Notes: generated by a model from the sequence alone, not told the origin. A DNA stretch of 40,678 nt from a virus (IMGVR_UViG_3300048580_000535:1-40678), one strand, 5' to 3'; numbered from the stretch's first letter, positions 23,130 through 31,764 are shown. Program-made: numbers and translations.

Positions 23130-23164
23130 TCGAGCTTTTTTGTTAAACCATCATATTTATATTT

Positions 23165-24010
23165 ATGGATGGTTTAACAAAAAATATACCTTATGTATAT
23201 ATCATTAAAAATAAGAGTACTGGTTTGAAATATATCGGTGCTAAATATTCTAAAAATTCTAACCCAAATAATTTTTGGGTTAATTATTTTACATCATCAA
23301 AACTAATCCATAAATTAATTGAGTTTTATGGTGTTAATGATTTTGAATTTAAAATAATAAAAACATTTAATAGTGTGTTTGATACATTACAATATGAACG
23401 TAAATTAATATCTTTATCATTATTAAAAGATGATTATTTAAATCTACATTCTAATTTTGTTGTTGAATCGGAAGAAGAATATGAGTTTAACCAAATTAAA
23501 ATGAAAAAAGTTAGAAGTTTTTATGGTAATTTATCGTATTTAATGAAATTAGGTTTTCACGGTTTTACTGATGAGATTAGATATAAAGTTTGTAGTGATG
23601 GTGGTAAAATGGCTGCGATTGTAAATAAATTAAATAAAAAGGGTCTTTTTAATAAGGAAAATATTACTAATATACATAAAAAATTAAAAGAAAAACAATT
23701 GAGTGCGTATTACGATCCATCATTACGATTTGATATATGTAGTAAGGGTGGTAAGAATGGGTTTTTTAGTGATAATTATAGGGTGAAAAATAACTTAACT
23801 GAGGACGAAATGAGGGGGAGACAAAGTGATAGGGGTAAAAAAGGTGGTGTTAAGAATAAGGGATTTAAATGGTATAATGATGGTGTAAATGTCTACAAAT
23901 ACATGCCAGAACAAATAAAAGAACTTCCATTTGATGAATTTTTAAAACAAAATAATCAATTTAAAAGAGGTCCTGGAAAACTCTTAAAGAGTATAAAATT
24001 AAAAAAATAA
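23165..24010 (+). CDS. Free-standing GIY-YIG homing endonuclease between split-intein halves
   Basis: 281 residues. GIY-YIG signature 'VYIIKNKSTGLKYIGAKYSKN' (about 12-33), a conserved E in 'LQYERKLISL'. The C-terminus 'RGKKGGVKNKGFKWYNDGVNVYKYMPEQI' is the type of DNA-binding tail seen in homing nucleases. It has its own start, with ATATTTATATTT directly before the ATG, and its stop lies 11 bases before the C half of the intein. It probably spreads the intein by cutting intein-free nrdJ. Not related to the GIY-YIG gene at 3103 beyond the nuclease core. Confidence 0.88.
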   Translation: MDGLTKNIPYVYIIKNKSTGLKYIGAKYSKNSNPNNFWVNYFTSSKLIHKLIEFYGVNDFEFKIIKTFNSVFDTLQYERKLISLSLLKDDYLNLHSNFVVESEEEYEFNQIKMKKVRSFYGNLSYLMKLGFHGFTDEIRYKVCSDGGKMAAIVNKLNKKGLFNKENITNIHKKLKEKQLSAYYDPSLRFDICSKGGKNGFFSDNYRVKNNLTEDEMRGRQSDRGKKGGVKNKGFKWYNDGVNVYKYMPEQIKELPFDEFLKQNNQFKRGPGKLLKSIKLKK

Positions 24011-24021
24011 AGAATAAAAAA

Positions 24022-25020
24022 ATGAAAATTAAAAAAATAAGAAAGACTGATGAATATTTCCAAACAGGTGATTTGGAGGTTAAAGATACCCATTCATATC
24101 AATTAGATAATGGGGTTGTTTCACATAATTCTGTACTATTAAAATCACCTTCTGGTTGTCACGGAGACCATGCTCCAAGATACTTTAGGGTAATGCAAAT
24201 TAATAAACAATCTGAAATTGGTAAGTATTTGAATGAAGAACATTCGTATTTGATTGAAGAATCTGTATGGAGTTCTAATAAAACAGATTATGTGGCATAT
24301 ATTCCGGTAATGGCTAATAAGAATGCTAAATTTAAAAAAGATTTAGTTGGTATGAATCAATTAGAAGTGGTTAAAACAATTCAAAACAATTGGGTTGAAT
24401 ATGGGACAAATCACGAAAGAAATGTTCAACCATATTTAAGACATTCAGTTTCTAATACTGTTGAATTGGATTATTCTGATTACGATATGGTAGAAGATTA
24501 TTTATTTAATAATAGATATGATTTCGCGGCGGTATCATTCTTACCTTTAACAGGTGATAAAGATTTCAACCAAGCACCATTCACGTCAGTATTGTCAGGT
24601 GAAGAATTATACGATAAGTATGATGATGCAGCTTTCTTCGCTTCAGGTTTAATTGTTGATGGGTTACATGCTTTCGATGGTAACTTATGGGAAGCTTGTG
24701 ATTATGTAAATAAAAGAGATTTGAAATTACAAGGAACAAGGGTTGAAGGTTTAATTAAGAAAGATTGGATTAGAAGAGCTAAACAATTCGCTAAGAGATT
24801 CTTTAAGGGGGATATTAAAGAAATGATATTATGTCTTAAAGATTTACATTTATATCACAAATGGGTTAGAATAAATCGTGAATTAAAACAAAGGGATTTT
24901 GATTTTAATACGGCAATTAAACAACCCGAATATGTTAATATGGATACTATGGGAGCTCAAGCCTGTGCTGCGGGTAGTTGTGAATTACCTGAGTATATGT
25001 TAGAAGCTATGAAAGGATAA
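24022..25020 (+). CDS. nrdJ: NrdJ C part with C half of split intein
   Basis: 332 residues. Residues 1-36 (MKIKKIRKTDEYFQTGDLEV...GVVSHN) are the intein C half, ending in HN, followed by S37. Trans-splicing with the 23126 half joins PSGNA to SVLLKSPSGCHGDHAPRYF, the phosphate-binding 'PSGNAS.L..SSG.H' motif of class II RNR. The C-terminus carries 'QACAAGSCELPEYM', a C-x4-C pair like the C731/C736 redox pair of RTPR, which re-reduces the active site. So this gene is inactive alone; the complete enzyme needs both polypeptides to join. Confidence 0.93.
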   Translation: MKIKKIRKTDEYFQTGDLEVKDTHSYQLDNGVVSHNSVLLKSPSGCHGDHAPRYFRVMQINKQSEIGKYLNEEHSYLIEESVWSSNKTDYVAYIPVMANKNAKFKKDLVGMNQLEVVKTIQNNWVEYGTNHERNVQPYLRHSVSNTVELDYSDYDMVEDYLFNNRYDFAAVSFLPLTGDKDFNQAPFTSVLSGEELYDKYDDAAFFASGLIVDGLHAFDGNLWEACDYVNKRDLKLQGTRVEGLIKKDWIRRAKQFAKRFFKGDIKEMILCLKDLHLYHKWVRINRELKQRDFDFNTAIKQPEYVNMDTMGAQACAAGSCELPEYMLEAMKG

Positions 25021-25049
25021 AAAAAAGGTGGTATTAACCACCTTTTTTT
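25021..25049. terminator. Bidirectional terminator after nrdJ
   Basis: 12-bp stem AAAAAAGGTGGT/ACCACCTTTTTT with ATTA loop and T runs both ways; shared by nrdJ C part and the convergent DUF6011 gene. Confidence 0.9.
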
Positions 25050-25458
25050 ATTTAACCATATTCGAACATTCAGGTCCAAGACCTCTTTTAATTGATTCGG
25101 GTGTTGTTAATTTTCTACCGCAACGTCCACATTTACCTTCATGTAAAACGTCTATAATTGCCGGAATACTATCGATATAGTGGAAAAACCAATTAAAGGC
25201 TTTAAATGATACGGAATCAATTGAAATTCTTGATTTTTTACTATGAAAAAACTTATTATTTTTAATAAAACCAATGAATGTATAATTAGATACATTATCA
25301 GAACCGGTTAAAACCGACACAAAAAAGATATCATTTTCTTTAGATTTTCTAACCTTATATGTGAATCGATTTTTTGTTAAGGTGTTAACTAACGTAAATG
25401 TGGCGTTACCTGCGAATATGAAATTTTTTATATCCGAATTTTTTAATTGATTTTCCAT
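25048..25458 (-). CDS. DUF6011-type zinc-ribbon protein (136 aa)
   Basis: Starts at the ATG at 25456-25458 (MENQLKNSDIKNFIFAGNATFTLVN); an upstream TTG would extend it by two residues, but lies in the promoter box. 'FTLVNTLTKNRFTYKV', 'YTFIGFI' and the C-terminal 'HEGKCGRCGRKLTTPESIKRGLGPEC' match the DUF6011 family, with four Cys that probably bind zinc. Function unknown. Common in bacteriophages and their hosts. Confidence 0.85.
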   Translation of the reverse strand: MENQLKNSDIKNFIFAGNATFTLVNTLTKNRFTYKVRKSKENDIFFVSVLTGSDNVSNYTFIGFIKNNKFFHSKKSRISIDSVSFKAFNWFFHYIDSIPAIIDVLHEGKCGRCGRKLTTPESIKRGLGPECSNMVK

Positions 25459-25461
25459 ATA

Positions 25462-25469
25462 CAAATATA
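25462..25469 (-). promoter_or_regulatory. Bacteroidetes-type -7 box for the DUF6011 gene
   Basis: On the minus strand the sequence is TATATTTG, exact TAnnTTTG, ending three bases before the ATG at 25458, so the mRNA would be leaderless. No clear TTTG sits at the -33 position, only a T-rich stretch. Confidence 0.5.
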
Positions 25470-25529
25470 ATCAATTTGTCAATAATAAAAAAACTTTTTT
25501 TATTATTTTTTTTTTAGTATATTTTTTAT

Positions 25530-25694
25530 ATGAAAACATTAATAATAACATCAGTCTTATTTTTTATCATCCAATCTAAGGAAAATTGTGGTGATTACTA
25601 CAAATTTAGGGTTTGTAAAGACACTATCGAATACACGGTATTTTCAACCACACCGTATAATGTGGGTGATTCTATAAACATAAAAAATAATTAA
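25530..25694 (+). CDS. Small secreted or membrane peptide (54 aa)
   Basis: Reads MKTLIITSVLFFIIQSKENC, then GDYYKFRVCKDTIEYTVFSTTPYNVGDSINIKNN. A signal-like hydrophobic start is followed by a compact, polar part with two Cys (C20, C29). The start shares 'MKTLI' and the first 14 coding bases with the small gene at 4697. It lies three bases upstream of the KWC-NTase gene, so they may be co-transcribed. No family recognised. Confidence 0.6.
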   Translation: MKTLIITSVLFFIIQSKENCGDYYKFRVCKDTIEYTVFSTTPYNVGDSINIKNN

Positions 25695-25697
25695 AAT

Positions 25698-26900
25698 ATG
25701 GATATACTTAGTTTAGAAATTGAGCCAAAATATAAAAAATGGTTAAAAACGGTTTACGATGGTGGTGATTTACACCCATCATTAGCTTACATGTGTCAAA
25801 AACACAGTAAAATGATTAATGTAATCCCTATCGATTTTAGGGATATATATTTTTTTAAAAATGTAAATGATTTTATTTCATATGTTGACACTTTAGAATC
25901 TGAAACGGATATTGAAAATAATATTAAAAATAATGATTCTAGATTAATATATGAGGATGAAAATTACCGAGTAAGAAGGATCTACACTAAAGAAGCTATG
26001 ACTATTTACGGTAAAGGTAGTAAGTGGTGTATTTCGGCGGATAGTCTTAATATGTGGGATAAATACGAAATTCGAGGTGATGTTTTTTTTATAGTATTTT
26101 CTAAAAAAATATCGTATAATAGTCAATTCAATAAATTTATAGTACAAATGTGTAGTAATCGTGAGTTACATATTTGGGATAGAAGTGATATTAATTATAA
26201 TGGTAATGTATTAGATTTAATTAGTTTAGAAAAAGGAATCTTTACTAAACATATTGATGATATATTAATCACAGATTTAAATTCTTTTATTGATAAAAGA
26301 ATATTAGGTATCTTTTATGAAACAAAGGCTATTGTTGCCGGTGGTGCGTTAACATCCTTAGTAAGGGGAGAAAAGATTAATGATATTGATATATGGTTCT
26401 CAAAAAAAGATGATTACGAAGAAGCGATTAGGTTAATTGATGTGTATTTTAGGGAAGTCAGAAGGAAAAATTATAATTACGATGCGGATGTTTTTGGTGA
26501 TAATGTGTTGGGTAGTAATGTGTTGGGTAGTAATTCCAAACGTGAAAGTAAAAATGCTATAACTTTTAATATAAATGATCAGAAATATCAATTCATTAAC
26601 CCTGATAAATATGAAATGGGTAATGTCGATAAAATAATCAATCAGTTTGATTTTAATTGTGTTATGTGTGGTATTGATTATAAAGAACAAAGAGTTTCGT
26701 ACTCAACTAGGTTTTATACTGAATCTAAAAATGGTAAAATCACTATAAACCCAACATTAAGATCTCCAGCTAATTTATTAAATAGAATCATCAAGTATAG
26801 CAATAAAGGTTTTAGAATTTCGACGAATGAGCAAAAAATAGCGTTAACGTATCTATCTAAAATAAGTGATGAAGAAATTGAAAATACGTCATTATATTAA
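25698..26900 (+). CDS. KWC-domain protein fused to a nucleotidyltransferase
   Basis: 400 residues. KWC module at about 80-185: 'RLIYEDENYRVRRIYTKEAMTIYGKGSKWC' (G105...W110-C111), 'VFFIVFSKK', 'FIVQMCSNRELHIWDRSD'. From about 205 an NTase of the pol-beta type: 'AIVAGGALTSLVRGEKINDIDIWF' with G215-G216, D229 and D231 (GG-x12-DxD), then 'ITFNINDQKYQFINPD'. Such NTases transfer a nucleotide to RNA, protein or a small molecule. The substrate is unknown. A DNVLGSNVLGSN tandem repeat sits at ~270-280. The gene ends one base before the convergent gp6 gene. Related in its first half to the proteins at 7868 and 10540. Confidence 0.8.
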   Translation: MDILSLEIEPKYKKWLKTVYDGGDLHPSLAYMCQKHSKMINVIPIDFRDIYFFKNVNDFISYVDTLESETDIENNIKNNDSRLIYEDENYRVRRIYTKEAMTIYGKGSKWCISADSLNMWDKYEIRGDVFFIVFSKKISYNSQFNKFIVQMCSNRELHIWDRSDINYNGNVLDLISLEKGIFTKHIDDILITDLNSFIDKRILGIFYETKAIVAGGALTSLVRGEKINDIDIWFSKKDDYEEAIRLIDVYFREVRRKNYNYDADVFGDNVLGSNVLGSNSKRESKNAITFNINDQKYQFINPDKYEMGNVDKIINQFDFNCVMCGIDYKEQRVSYSTRFYTESKNGKITINPTLRSPANLLNRIIKYSNKGFRISTNEQKIALTYLSKISDEEIENTSLY

Positions 26901-28703
26901 TTATTTTAATCTAACTAATATATCAATAGAGGGGTTTAATATTTGCAGTATTTGATTATCGTCTGCAAGTATTATCTCTTCTGTTATTTGTATTTCACCG
27001 TCAGGAAGTACTGTTTGAACGGATGTGTTTTGTGAGTAAATACCACCCACTTTATTATAAACTTTAAGTGATGTTAAGTTTAATACACCAGGTGTATTCA
27101 TGATAGCATTTTTAACGGTACCTAAATAAACGTCATCACCTAACGCAAGGTTAGATTTATCAAAAATATTTGAAATATTTGTTACAATCGCTGACGATAA
27201 ATCAGTTGGTGGGTATTGTTTATTATATTGAACATCTAATACAACACCAATATTAACTACTTGAGCTGGTTGAACAACCACATAGTCATTTATCATTCTA
27301 TATTGTGATAAGTAAGTTGCTATATTATTCGCTATATTAGAATTTATATTACTAGTTAAATTACCATTTGCGTCGGTAGTTAGTATATTTACATTAATCT
27401 TATTACCTGATTTAGTAACACTAACTTTAGATGGGGCTCCAAACTTACCCGGCATTTTAAATATTTGTGATTCGTAATCTTCAAGGGTAACACACCTTTC
27501 TTGTGATGCGAAATTAAAACCAATATAATTCCTTGCTTCTTCTATTGTGGGTTGATTTGATCCACCTAATGAAGAAGTAACATTCGTTGTTCTCAATGAA
27601 TTAATAACTGCTGTGTTTATAGTTGAGTTTGGACCATTAACAATTAGATTAGATGATGTAATCCTTGTAAGTGTGTTAGGGTTAAGGATTGATTGTTGTC
27701 CCCCACCAACCCTATATTTAACGAATATTGTTGTATTAGCTTTTGGTGTTAAACCTAAAACAGGGTTATTTGTCAATTCATTGTAATCAATATTAAACTC
27801 GTTTAATGTGAATTGTGTGATTGCATCGTTATCGGTTTCAGATCCACCAAAAGTAATAACCATAAAGTTTTCTGGTGTATATTCTGTAATAAACTTTTTA
27901 TTGGTTTTAGTCCATTTACCTTGTCTGATTCCATCTACAACAGGTAAGTTAGGGTCTTCAATATAAACTCTTTGTTGGGCTAAAGCATCTACTTCAAACC
28001 ACCTCTGATTATCGTCAAAAAATACTGAATCTTCCGGAATTGTGGTAATTGCGGTTCCATCTTGAACCACAATTGAACTAATAGAAAGGACATTTCTTTC
28101 TGGTAGAATAATTTGATAGAATGGTTTAACGTTATTCGTATTAACAATTTGTCTAAGTGTTCTTGTTTCACCGTTAACAACTATTTCGGTTTTAATAATT
28201 TGGTATGAAACTACTTTATTATTAGCGTCAAAAACCGGTAATTTTAATCTATTTTGATAACCATTTGAGTTAATTGTTGAAGAAAAATCAATATCATTAA
28301 TTGTTTCAAATATTTGCCCACCACCACTAATTTTAGTTCCGGCTTTAAGAACACCTAGATAATTTACATCTTCTTTATCACCATCAACAGGTACGTTAAT
28401 ACTGAATTGACATACCGCAACTGAAGGTCTATTTCCTGGAATTTTTAAACCATAAGTCCTTGCGATATTATATATGGAGTTGGTTTGTTGTGCGAATTGT
28501 AAGTAAGTTTCTTGAATACTTCTATCGATGTGGAAATTTAAATTATCGGCAACAGCTGCGTTGATATCGACTAATACTGAGAATAAACCAGCATCACCAA
28601 AGTTGGTAATTAAATCAGGGTAATAAGTTTGAACATAATTAATAAGTTCATTTCTTAAACCTGTAAATTCACGTTCTGCGTATGATATTTTTCTTTCTGC
28701 CAT
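26901..28703 (-). CDS. Baseplate wedge protein, T4 gp6-like (Baseplate_J)
   Basis: 600 residues. The start 'ISYAEREFTGLRNELINYVQTYYPDLITNFGDAGLFSVLVDINAAVADNLNFHIDRSIQETYLQFA' is the conserved gp6/J N-terminus. The central and C-terminal parts ('RCVTLEDYESQIFKMPGKFGAPSKVSVTK', 'NIGVVLDVQYNKQYPPTDLSSAIVTNI') fit Baseplate_J. gp6 dimers form the ring of wedges that open during sheath contraction. It is co-transcribed with gp25 (TAATG overlap) on the minus strand, opposite to the other virion genes. Confidence 0.92.
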   Translation of the reverse strand: MAERKISYAEREFTGLRNELINYVQTYYPDLITNFGDAGLFSVLVDINAAVADNLNFHIDRSIQETYLQFAQQTNSIYNIARTYGLKIPGNRPSVAVCQFSINVPVDGDKEDVNYLGVLKAGTKISGGGQIFETINDIDFSSTINSNGYQNRLKLPVFDANNKVVSYQIIKTEIVVNGETRTLRQIVNTNNVKPFYQIILPERNVLSISSIVVQDGTAITTIPEDSVFFDDNQRWFEVDALAQQRVYIEDPNLPVVDGIRQGKWTKTNKKFITEYTPENFMVITFGGSETDNDAITQFTLNEFNIDYNELTNNPVLGLTPKANTTIFVKYRVGGGQQSILNPNTLTRITSSNLIVNGPNSTINTAVINSLRTTNVTSSLGGSNQPTIEEARNYIGFNFASQERCVTLEDYESQIFKMPGKFGAPSKVSVTKSGNKINVNILTTDANGNLTSNINSNIANNIATYLSQYRMINDYVVVQPAQVVNIGVVLDVQYNKQYPPTDLSSAIVTNISNIFDKSNLALGDDVYLGTVKNAIMNTPGVLNLTSLKVYNKVGGIYSQNTSVQTVLPDGEIQITEEIILADDNQILQILNPSIDILVRLK

Positions 28704-29077
28704 TATATTGTTATATTAATTGTATCTTGCTTACCAAATATAGAAGCGTTATTTATATATTTAATTTGAAGATTTGCGCTTCTTTCGTTATTTGGGTCTG
28801 TGTTTATTATAATATCTGTTATTTGTAATTGTGGGAAGTATTTAGATACTGCGGTTTTTACTTCTTCTTTCATCGCTTCATAAGTCGTGTCATCATTTGG
28901 GTTAAATATAAAATTCCTAAGATTTGTTCCGAAATCTGGGTTATAATATCTTTCACCTTTATTAGTTAATAATAAATGCGTCAATGATGAACGTATTTCA
29001 TCATTAGTTGTTGTTGTTTGTTTAACAAATTCAGTATCACTCTCTGTGAATGGAAAAAATATACCAATACTAGCCAT
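28703..29077 (-). CDS. Baseplate wedge protein, T4 gp25-like
   Basis: 124 residues, as usual. 'FPFTESDTEFVKQTTTTNDEIRSSLTHLLLTNKGERYYNPDFGTNLRNFIFNPNDDTTYEAM' is the GPW/gp25 signature (the EIR and 'T..GER...P.fG..l..fiF' motifs). gp25 links the wedge to the sheath and starts sheath polymerisation. It is the first gene of the gp25-gp6 pair; stop and next start overlap by one base. ATATTTATTA lies upstream of the ATG. Confidence 0.93.
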   Translation of the reverse strand: MASIGIFFPFTESDTEFVKQTTTTNDEIRSSLTHLLLTNKGERYYNPDFGTNLRNFIFNPNDDTTYEAMKEEVKTAVSKYFPQLQITDIIINTDPNNERSANLQIKYINNASIFGKQDTINITI

Positions 29078-29132
29078 ATTTTAATAAATATATTACTTTA
29101 GAATTTTTGAAAATCATTTATTTATTATATAA

Positions 29133-31763
29133 ATGAATAAATATAGAATTAAAACTAAAATACTTCCTGAGCAAAATCAATACTTAAAAGTAAATATAAA
29201 ACAAGATTTTGATGTGCTAGATATTTTAACCTTAAGCATTTATGGTACGGATACATATCCTAACCCTTGTGGTGATTGGGGTGTTATTATGGGTAGGGTT
29301 GTTGATAGTAATAGTTTCCCAATGGAAAACGTTAAGGTTGGTTATGTGATACCATTAGATGAAGATGATTCTAATAATATAACTATAAATAATATATATA
29401 ATGATATTATGGGTAATAAATATCCTTTATTACCAAAATATAGTGTAAATAAAAATCATTATCCTGTTGGTGGATTTCCAAGTGAAGATGAAGTGATGGC
29501 TAATTCGGCTTTGGAATATGTATATAAGAAATATTTTAAATTCATTGCATCAACCAATCAAAATGGTGATTATGCTATTTTAGGTATTCCATTAGGTGGT
29601 GGTAAATTACTAATGAATTTTGATAGTACTGATGCTGGTTCTTTAAGTACAACACCAACTCAACAATTAGCCACCGGACAAAAGGAAGAGAAAAATTTTA
29701 AAAAGGATCAAAGACTAAATGGTTCGCCAATAAACGCTAATGGAGGTAATCCAGTCACAGGTAATACTGTCGGACAATCAATATCTATCGGTAATATAAC
29801 TGGTATAGGTGAAGGTGGGGTTGTGGTAACGGTTATAACCGGAGCAACCGCAACTAGTTTTGGTGGTAATGGTAATTTAAAAAATCAAGCTGGGGATACT
29901 ATATCTGTAATACAAAAACAAATCCCTAACGATGGTAATGATGTTGATAATAGTGCTGGTGTTTTAATATCGAGAACAACAGACGTTCAAGTTAAATCTT
30001 TTTTCGGTGATTTAGATCAGTGTGAAATTGGTGTTAATAGATATGATTTTCAATTGGATTATAAGTATCAACCATGTAATTATATTATTGGCTCATTTTA
30101 TGCTGATTATACGGTATTTAATTCGGCGATTCCAACCTATACAATAAATAATATGGCTTTAGCTTCTTCTAAACAGAATATGGGTGGTAAAGTAGCATTT
30201 CTGTTGGATGGATATGATGAAACAAATCCCGATATTTCGGCTGATGTGAATTCAGATGGGACATTTTATGCTGCAATACCTTGTAAATGGGATAGGTATA
30301 ATATCGATGAAGAAGGTAATTGGTATAAGACAAATGATGATTTCACTAAGAATCCAACAGGTATTTTTACAAGAACACCTTATTGTTTAATGATATATAT
30401 TAATAATAATGTTAGTGTAAATTTAAATGATAGTAAAACTTATTCAAGAGCTTCGGGTATAGGTTTTAACTTAAATAATAGTGCTGATTTTGTAGAACAA
30501 ATAGGTTATGATGGATCAACCGGCATAACGACAGTCAATAGATTCAATATTAAATATAATGCTCAATACTATCCGGCATCACCATTCCCTAATGGTTATT
30601 ATAACCCAATTAATACTAATTATTATCCATACCCAAAAGAAGATGTTGGGACAAAGTATAGGAATGGTGCTGAGTTAAATTGGGATTATACTAATAGGAG
30701 AAGTAATATTTATACAATAGCAAGTCAATGGACAAAGTATGGTTATTATTCGGCATTAAATGTTGAAAATAATGGTTTAAGTGGAACATATAGTGATATA
30801 TTAACAAAGGGTAGATATGCTCCAATGCCAAATTGTTATTCAACAAAACCATTATCAGGTAATACTGAATTAATAGTTAATTTAACGACTAAAGGTTTGG
30901 CTTTACCTGGTGAGCAATTACCATTAGATGATACAGTTTTACCGTATAATAATAATTGGTATCAATATAATACAGATACAGGTGAATATCCTACAGGAAC
31001 GATAGGAAACACTAGTAACCCAACATCAATACCAAGTGATAATAACCCTGATTTTAATTTTACAAATTTTAATCCGGATGTTGGTATTTGGTCAAATGAC
31101 GGTGGTAACACAAATAGTGTTTTTGATGTTGAATCGGCTGGTTATTATAAAATAGATGGTGTTTTTGATATGGTTGGGGATACTGACGTTGAAGATAATA
31201 GCCCTACAGAATTTTATTTTGACATTGTTAAATACTCTAACGGTCAAAACATTAAATTAAAGACGTATTATGAATGGATTAATTGGAATACGTCTTTAAA
31301 AAACATTAGGTATGGTCTTAATTTTAGATTCGATTTTAATGAGACATATTATTTACAAACAGGTGATTTAATTTATTTTAGACTATCGACTAAATTTTTA
31401 AAACAAAGAAAAAACATGCGTTTAGAAAATGTAGATATTAATTTTTATAAATTACCTTCAGGTAGCGTATTCCCCTTAATTGTTGGTAATATGTATTTAC
31501 CGACATTTGAAGCCGCTAAATACGATACTGTTTATTATCCTATTGGTGTTGGAAAAGATATTTTTGATACAAATAGTGGTGGATTTAACACACCTAAATT
31601 AACCGAAATGGATTTGATGCTTTACCCTATAACTGACGAAATGTTTAATATTGTTGAGCATAGTCAAGTTAATAATCCATATGAGAGGGGTACAATAAAT
31701 TATTATTTCTTCAGTAATCAATATTGGAAATTAAGAGATTTTATATATAACGAAATAAACTAA
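29133..31763 (+). CDS. Large baseplate or tail protein (876 aa)
   Basis: Begins MNKYRIKTKILPEQNQYLKVNI. Near 50-80, 'WGVIMGRVVDSNSFPMENVKVGYVIP', and near 145-165, 'KFIASTNQNGDYAILGIPLGGGKLLMNFDS', together look like a carboxypeptidase-regulatory-type beta sandwich (Gxv.D....l.gv.V...T...G.y...l). The rest is Asn/Gly/Tyr-rich beta structure. It is divergent from gp25 across a 55-base gap, and starts a row of abutting virion genes, so it is probably a Bacteroidetes-phage baseplate component. No close family recognised. Confidence 0.75.
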   Translation: MNKYRIKTKILPEQNQYLKVNIKQDFDVLDILTLSIYGTDTYPNPCGDWGVIMGRVVDSNSFPMENVKVGYVIPLDEDDSNNITINNIYNDIMGNKYPLLPKYSVNKNHYPVGGFPSEDEVMANSALEYVYKKYFKFIASTNQNGDYAILGIPLGGGKLLMNFDSTDAGSLSTTPTQQLATGQKEEKNFKKDQRLNGSPINANGGNPVTGNTVGQSISIGNITGIGEGGVVVTVITGATATSFGGNGNLKNQAGDTISVIQKQIPNDGNDVDNSAGVLISRTTDVQVKSFFGDLDQCEIGVNRYDFQLDYKYQPCNYIIGSFYADYTVFNSAIPTYTINNMALASSKQNMGGKVAFLLDGYDETNPDISADVNSDGTFYAAIPCKWDRYNIDEEGNWYKTNDDFTKNPTGIFTRTPYCLMIYINNNVSVNLNDSKTYSRASGIGFNLNNSADFVEQIGYDGSTGITTVNRFNIKYNAQYYPASPFPNGYYNPINTNYYPYPKEDVGTKYRNGAELNWDYTNRRSNIYTIASQWTKYGYYSALNVENNGLSGTYSDILTKGRYAPMPNCYSTKPLSGNTELIVNLTTKGLALPGEQLPLDDTVLPYNNNWYQYNTDTGEYPTGTIGNTSNPTSIPSDNNPDFNFTNFNPDVGIWSNDGGNTNSVFDVESAGYYKIDGVFDMVGDTDVEDNSPTEFYFDIVKYSNGQNIKLKTYYEWINWNTSLKNIRYGLNFRFDFNETYYLQTGDLIYFRLSTKFLKQRKNMRLENVDINFYKLPSGSVFPLIVGNMYLPTFEAAKYDTVYYPIGVGKDIFDTNSGGFNTPKLTEMDLMLYPITDEMFNIVEHSQVNNPYERGTINYYFFSNQYWKLRDFIYNEIN

Positions 31764-31764
31764 A

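Noticed and set aside
20358-25020. Frameshift or assembly error as the reason for the split nrdJ
   Set aside because: The N half stops at the normal split-intein point, the C half starts with its own ATG and ends in HN|S, and the gap is exactly filled by a complete endonuclease gene.
26500-26555. Short 15-base tandem repeat in the KWC-NTase gene as a mobile or regulatory repeat
   Set aside because: Only two copies, in frame (NVLGS twice), so it is a small coding expansion.
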